DNA from: G963665405 sp963665405
Lineage (GTDB): Bacteria > Chloroflexota > Dehalococcoidia > Lucifugimonadales > G963665405
Length of the DNA stretch: 64,000 nucleotides
NCBI GenBank assembly: GCA_963665405.2
Contig: CAXXUH010000004.1
Coordinates: 992,001-1,056,000 of the forward strand
Direction of reading: 5' to 3'
Positions 60,047-64,000 of this stretch are shown in pieces (position 1 is the stretch's first letter; each line of letters starts with the position of its first letter). Both the position numbers and the translations under genes were made by a program. The notes beneath the pieces were generated by a model. That model was not told the DNA's origin. It searched no databases and worked only from the letters and a program-made list of their open reading frames with translations.

Positions 60047-61014
60047 GCGGCGCCTACGTGGTGACCGGATGCGCCGGATTCATCGGTGCTCGTGTCACCG
60101 AGCTACTCCTCTCGGAAGGCAGCCGGGTCGTGGGAATGGACAACCTGACCGACGCCTACGACGTTCGACTCAAGCGGTGGCGCCTCGACCGGCTGATGGG
60201 AGTCGACGGCTTCACCTTCTCCGAGACGGACATCTCCGACCGGAAGGTCCTCGACGGTGTCGACGCCTCAGGCATCGATGGGGTCATCAACATCGCGGCA
60301 AGGGCTGGGGTGAGGCCGTCCGTCGAGGATCCATGGATTTACGTCGACACGAACGTCACCGGTGCCCTAAATATGCTGGAGCTTTGCCGCCGGCACGGGA
60401 TCAAGAAATTCGTTCAGGCCTCCTCGTCGAGCGTATACGGCGACCGGAATCCGCAGCCCTTCCAGGAGGATCAGAGCACGGAGCCGGTGTCTCCATATGC
60501 GGCCTCCAAGACGGCGGCCGAGGATATCTGCTATGCCTACCATCGGCTGCACGACATAGACGTGACGGTGCTCAGGTACTTCACGGTCTACGGCCCGGCG
60601 GGCCGGCCCGACATGAGCCCGTTCCGGTTCGTCAAGTGGATCAGCGACGGGCAGACGGTGACGGTCTACGGCGACGGCACCCAGCGGCGCGACTTCACAT
60701 ATGTCGACGACATCGCCCGTGGGACCGTTCTGGCCCTGAAGCCCCTCGGGTACGAGGTTGTCAATCTGGGGTCGGACAAGCCCATAGCGCTCTCCGACGC
60801 CATCCGGGTAATCGAGAATGCTACGGGCAAGAAGGCTGCGATCGAGTACGGTCCGTGGCACTCGGCCGACGTCCGCTCGACGTGGGCAGACATAAAGAAG
60901 GCGGAGCGACTGCTTGGATGGCGGCCGGAGACCACCCTGGAGACGGGAATCGAGAGAATGGTGGAGTGGTATCGAGAGAACCACGGCTGGGCGAGCACAA
61001 TTGAAACACGCTGA
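60043..61014 (+). CDS. NAD-dependent sugar-nucleotide epimerase/dehydratase (UDP-glucuronate 4-epimerase-like)
   Basis: A 323-residue extended SDR. Cofactor motif VVTGCAGFIGARVTELL; active-site Tyr-x-x-x-Lys in SPYAASKTAAE with the upstream SSSSVYG serine; VLRYFTVYGPAGRPDMSPF and YVDDIARGTVLAL are typical of UDP-glucuronate epimerases. The TTG start overlaps the upstream stop (TTGA). With the dehydrogenase genes before it, it may convert UDP-GlcA to UDP-GalA. Overlap with the next gene is 14 nt. Confidence 0.92.
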   Translation: MSGAYVVTGCAGFIGARVTELLLSEGSRVVGMDNLTDAYDVRLKRWRLDRLMGVDGFTFSETDISDRKVLDGVDASGIDGVINIAARAGVRPSVEDPWIYVDTNVTGALNMLELCRRHGIKKFVQASSSSVYGDRNPQPFQEDQSTEPVSPYAASKTAAEDICYAYHRLHDIDVTVLRYFTVYGPAGRPDMSPFRFVKWISDGQTVTVYGDGTQRRDFTYVDDIARGTVLALKPLGYEVVNLGSDKPIALSDAIRVIENATGKKAAIEYGPWHSADVRSTWADIKKAERLLGWRPETTLETGIERMVEWYRENHGWASTIETR

Positions 61015-62089
61015 CCCCTCGAACGGCGCGCGCGGCCGGGACCCGAGCCACAGGCAACGAGCCCTGGTCACCGGTGGAGCCGGGTTCGTCGGCTCGCACC
61101 TGGTCGAGCACCTTCTGGCCTCCGGCTACCGGGTCACCGTCGTGGACGATCTGTCGACCGGCAGCGAAGGCAACATCTCTCACCTGGACGGGAATCCGGA
61201 CGTCGAGGTCGTCGTCGACTCGGTGACCAACGAGTCGGTGATAGGTCCGCTGGTCGACGATTGCGACGTCGTCTTCCATCTGGCCGCCGCCGTCGGCGTC
61301 GAGCTGGTCGTGCGAGACCCCGTCGGCGCCATCGAGACGAACATTCTCGGAACCCGCGAGGTCCTGAAGCAGGCCAACCGATACGGCAAGAAAGTGATCC
61401 TCGCGTCTACCTCGGAGATCTATGGCAAGAGCGACCGCGTCCCCTTCGCCGAGGACGACGACAGGCTGCTGGGGCCGACCACCAAGGCCCGGTGGAGCTA
61501 CTCGACGTCCAAGGCCGTGGACGAGTTTCTGGCGCTGGCGTACCACCGGCAGACGGGTCTGCCGACGGTGATCGTCCGGCTGTTCAACACGATAGGACCG
61601 AGGCAGACCGGACGGTACGGGATGGTCGTTCCCCGGTTCGTCCAGCAGGCTCTGGACGGCGAGCCCTTGACGGTCCACGGGGACGGGAGGCAGAGCCGGT
61701 GCTTCTGCGACGTCGAAGACGCGGTCAGGGCGTTCGCCGGCCTGGCCGAGTGTCCCGAGGCGGTCGGAGAGGTCTTCAACGTCGGCTCGACCCGAGAGGT
61801 GACCGTCGTCGAGCTGGCCCGGAAGGTGCTTGAGACCGTGGATCGGGCAGCCGGCCGGACCCGCGGCACGTCGGATGGGTCGGCGGCGGACGGCGACCGG
61901 CTGGTCTTCGTTCCTTACGAGCAAGCCTATCAGGTCGGGTTCGAGGATATGCGCCGGCGCGTCCCGGATATCAGCAAGATAGACGCGGCCATCGGGTGGG
62001 GGCCCGTCATCACTCTGGAGCAGACTCTGGCGAGGGTCGTCGAGACTCTATCAGGGAGCCTCTCGGCCAGCCCTCGATCGAGTGGATGA
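61001..62089 (+). CDS. NAD-dependent sugar-nucleotide epimerase/dehydratase
   Basis: A 362-residue extended SDR. Cofactor motif ALVTGGAGFVGSHLVEHLL; Tyr-x-x-x-Lys in WSYSTSKAVDEF with ASTSEIYGKS upstream; RLFNTIGPRQTGRYGMVVP is found in dTDP-glucose dehydratase/UDP-GlcA decarboxylase-like enzymes. The precise reaction (4-epimerase, 4,6-dehydratase or decarboxylase) cannot be settled. The only possible start before the Rossmann strand is a TTG at 61001, with no good ribosome site, suggesting translational coupling. Confidence 0.9.
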   Translation: MKHADPSNGARGRDPSHRQRALVTGGAGFVGSHLVEHLLASGYRVTVVDDLSTGSEGNISHLDGNPDVEVVVDSVTNESVIGPLVDDCDVVFHLAAAVGVELVVRDPVGAIETNILGTREVLKQANRYGKKVILASTSEIYGKSDRVPFAEDDDRLLGPTTKARWSYSTSKAVDEFLALAYHRQTGLPTVIVRLFNTIGPRQTGRYGMVVPRFVQQALDGEPLTVHGDGRQSRCFCDVEDAVRAFAGLAECPEAVGEVFNVGSTREVTVVELARKVLETVDRAAGRTRGTSDGSAADGDRLVFVPYEQAYQVGFEDMRRRVPDISKIDAAIGWGPVITLEQTLARVVETLSGSLSASPRSSG

Positions 62090-62090
62090 T

Positions 62091-63254
62091 ATGCCGGCGT
62101 TGACGTCAGTCTCACCCGCCTCGCAGAAGATCGTACACGTCGTCGGGGCCCGGCCCAACTTCATGAAGACCGCGCCCCTGGTCCACGAAATGAACGCTCG
62201 TGGGGGAGCGCTGCGGCAAGTGCTGATCCACACCGGCCAGCACTACGACGACAACATGTCAGACATCTTCTTCCGGTCCCTCGGACTGCGGGCGCCGGAC
62301 GTCGACCTGGGGGTCGGCTCGGGGAGCCACGCCGAGCAGGCGGCCCGTGTGATGATGGCCATCGAGCCGGTTCTGATCGAGCACGAGCCCGACTGGGTCG
62401 TCGTCGTGGGCGACGTGAACTCGACCCTGGCGTCCGCCCTCACCGCGGCGAAGCTCGGGATGAGGGTGGCTCACGTCGAGGCGGGGCTCCGATCCTTCGA
62501 CAGGACGATGCCCGAAGAGCACAATCGCGTCCTGACGGATCACGTAGCGGACCTCCTGCTCACACCGTCGCGGGACGCCGGGGCGAACCTGCGGAACGAG
62601 GGCATCCCGGAGGAGAGGGTCCGGTTCGTCGGCAACGTCATGATCGACAGCCTCGTGCGCCTGCTGCCTCAGGCGGTCGAGTCGTGGCCGAGGCTTCGGG
62701 CCGAGCTGAACCTCTCCGACGGACAGCCCTACGCACTGGTGACACTCCACAGGCCGGCCAACGTGGACGGCCCCGATACTCTGAGCGGCATCCTGGACGC
62801 GCTGATTGAGATTTCTCGACGAATGCCGGTCATCTTTCCCGTGCACCCGCGTACGCGTCAGTCTGTCCGCACGCTCGAGACCGACGGCCGCGTGAAACTG
62901 CCCAGCGGGCTGCGGCTGATGCAGCCCCAGGGCTACCTGGAGTTCCTGGCGATGGAGCGGCATGCGGCGGTGGTGATCACCGACTCGGGGGGAATACAGG
63001 AGGAGACGACCTATCTTGGGGTGCCCTGTGTGACGGTGCGGCCGAACACGGAGAGGCCGATGACGGTCACCCATGGCACGAACCGACTGGTGGCCGCCGA
63101 CCCGCAGGCGATCGTGGCCGGGGTCGACGACGCGCTGGGTCGAGACCGGCGTCCGGCGGGCCCGCCGGAGCTGTGGGACGGCCGGGCGGCCGGCAGGATC
63201 GTGGACGCGCTCCTGGGGGTCGAAGCCGGGCTCGCCGCGCAGATGGCGACCTAG
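62091..63254 (+). CDS. wecB: UDP-N-acetylglucosamine 2-epimerase (non-hydrolysing)
   Basis: A 387-residue GT-B-like epimerase interconverting UDP-GlcNAc and UDP-ManNAc. Diagnostic blocks: VHVVGARPNFMKTAPLVHEM, IHTGQHYDDNMSDIF, VVVVGDVNSTLASALTA, HVEAGLRSFDRTMPEEHNR, TLHRPANVD, and the C-terminal VITDSGGIQEETTYLGVPC and TERPMTVTHGTN. Combined with the HexNAc dehydrogenase upstream it completes a UDP-ManNAcA route. The ATG follows the preceding stop by one base; a GTG three codons earlier is also possible. Confidence 0.95.
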   Translation: MPALTSVSPASQKIVHVVGARPNFMKTAPLVHEMNARGGALRQVLIHTGQHYDDNMSDIFFRSLGLRAPDVDLGVGSGSHAEQAARVMMAIEPVLIEHEPDWVVVVGDVNSTLASALTAAKLGMRVAHVEAGLRSFDRTMPEEHNRVLTDHVADLLLTPSRDAGANLRNEGIPEERVRFVGNVMIDSLVRLLPQAVESWPRLRAELNLSDGQPYALVTLHRPANVDGPDTLSGILDALIEISRRMPVIFPVHPRTRQSVRTLETDGRVKLPSGLRLMQPQGYLEFLAMERHAAVVITDSGGIQEETTYLGVPCVTVRPNTERPMTVTHGTNRLVAADPQAIVAGVDDALGRDRRPAGPPELWDGRAAGRIVDALLGVEAGLAAQMAT

Positions 63255-63261
63255 GAACGAT

Positions 63262-64000
63262 ATGTGCGGAATCAGCGGGATCGTCGACTTCAACGGTCAC
63301 TCCGAGATCACTCATGATCGGCTTCGGGCGATGGCCGACACGATGACGCATCGCGGCCCGGACGACGCCGGCACCTACGTCAGCCCGGACGGGCGCGGAG
63401 GGCTCGGGTTCCGGCGTCTCAGCATCGTCGACCTGGCGGGCGGCCATCAGCCCATGGGCAACGACGGCTGTCCGAGGTCCGAGGCCACCGGCGAGATAAG
63501 AGTCGTGTTCAACGGCGAGATCTACAACCACCGTGACATTCGGCGGGAGCTGGAGGCACGAGGGCACGTCTATCGGACCCAGTGCGACACCGAGGCCATC
63601 GTCCACGGGTACGAGGAGTGGGGCGACGGCGTCGTCGAGCGGCTCAGAGGCATGTTCGCCTTCGCCGTCCTCGGCGGCGAGCCCGGACTGTTCCTCGCTC
63701 GGGACCGGCTCGGGATCAAACCCCTCTACTACACGCATCAGGGAGGCCGCCTCATCTTCGCGTCGGAGATCAAGGCGATCCTGGAATGGCCCGGCGTGGG
63801 GAGGGAGGTGTGCGGCGAGGCTCTGTATCACTACCTGACGCTGTCAGTGGCGCCCGCGCCCCTGACGATGTTCCGAGACATCCGGAAGCTGCCGCCTGGC
63901 ACGACGCTGTCGGTCGGGCGCGACGGGAGCACCGCGACGCGGCGCTACTGGGAGCCGATGCCCAACGACGGCGAGTCCGATTCCCGGGCAGTCGCCGACC
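63262..64000 (+). CDS. asnB: Asparagine synthase (glutamine-hydrolysing), truncated by the window end
   Basis: The first 246 residues of an AsnB-type amidotransferase. It begins MCGISGIVDFNG, where Cys2 is the class II glutaminase nucleophile; then MTHRGPDDAGTY, LGFRRLSIVDL and FNGEIYNHRDIRRELEA complete the glutaminase domain. The synthetase domain starts near the cut (VAPAPLTMFRDIRKLPPG). AsnB-like enzymes in glycan clusters often amidate uronic acids; here that would fit the two sugar dehydrogenases. The ATG has AGGA 6 nt upstream. The rest lies beyond the window. Confidence 0.95.
   Translation, partial: MCGISGIVDFNGHSEITHDRLRAMADTMTHRGPDDAGTYVSPDGRGGLGFRRLSIVDLAGGHQPMGNDGCPRSEATGEIRVVFNGEIYNHRDIRRELEARGHVYRTQCDTEAIVHGYEEWGDGVVERLRGMFAFAVLGGEPGLFLARDRLGIKPLYYTHQGGRLIFASEIKAILEWPGVGREVCGEALYHYLTLSVAPAPLTMFRDIRKLPPGTTLSVGRDGSTATRRYWEPMPNDGESDSRAVAD

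Overview
The window is about 64 kb of high-GC DNA carrying roughly 50 protein genes and one tRNA. The genome is bacterial. Gene content points to a free-living Chloroflexota lineage (Dehalococcoidia or SAR202-like): a fatty-acid/acyl-CoA gene cluster with an SCP2-type thiolase paired with a DUF35 protein, glycolate oxidase GlcDEF, SufT-Mrp, Ku-LigD, a DnaD-like protein next to a doubled DnaC-like loader, and many mosaic intergenic repeats. This placement is inferred from gene families only, without any phylogenetic test.

Layout. 1-2 kb: a selenocysteine tRNA, a small lipoprotein and an aldo/keto reductase. 2-10.5 kb: a plus-strand methyltransferase and acyl-CoA block (3-hydroxyacyl-CoA dehydrogenase, SCP2-type thiolase, DUF35 partner, acyl-CoA dehydrogenase, second thiolase, acyl-CoA ligase); no enoyl-CoA hydratase is present. 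10.6-15 kb: a nuclease-like/phosphoribosyltransferase fusion, SufT-Mrp, and a split inositol-phosphate cytidylyltransferase / CDP-alcohol phosphotransferase pair. 15-26 kb: information processing, with uvrB, yebC-ruvC-ruvA, rpsP-khpA-rimM, rplI-dnaB, a DnaD-like protein, a tandem AAA+ helicase loader and a HIT protein. 26-35.5 kb: a stand-alone homodimeric-type pyruvate dehydrogenase E1, a methyltransferase, the NHEJ pair Ku/LigD with DUF72, and a FAD oxidoreductase. 35.6-47.6 kb (minus strand): a secreted SGNH hydrolase, then an operon of citrate synthase, PrpF-like isomerase, aconitase and MetE-like protein, then an SDR and GlcDEF. 47.7-64 kb: cell-surface and polysaccharide functions, with an O-antigen-ligase-like membrane protein, a minus-strand block (DUF4012, Ig-like lipoprotein, nuclease-like lipoprotein), and a plus-strand polysaccharide operon headed by a winged-helix/Rossmann regulator and a NusG/RfaH paralogue, followed by two nucleotide-sugar dehydrogenases, two epimerases, WecB and a truncated AsnB.

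Intergenic DNA is dominated by a mosaic repeat family (13 copies found) built from exchangeable short palindromes and often ending in a terminator-like hairpin. Two further repeat types are also present (a CATTCTGAGCGAAG-type element and a CTGAGCTTGTCGAAGG-type element). Promoters close to the sigma-70 consensus (TTGACA/TATAAT) can be read directly in several places, and some sit so close to the start codon that the transcript should be leaderless.

The most unusual protein-level observations are the nuclease-like/HPRT fusion, the doubled DnaC-like ATPase whose first Walker B is altered, the SDR lacking the whole catalytic tetrad, the out-of-frame split of the IPCT-DIPPS pair, a possible ATA start codon in the prpF-like gene, the acidic tail on ribosomal protein bL9, and a recent tandem duplication in the nuclease-like lipoprotein.
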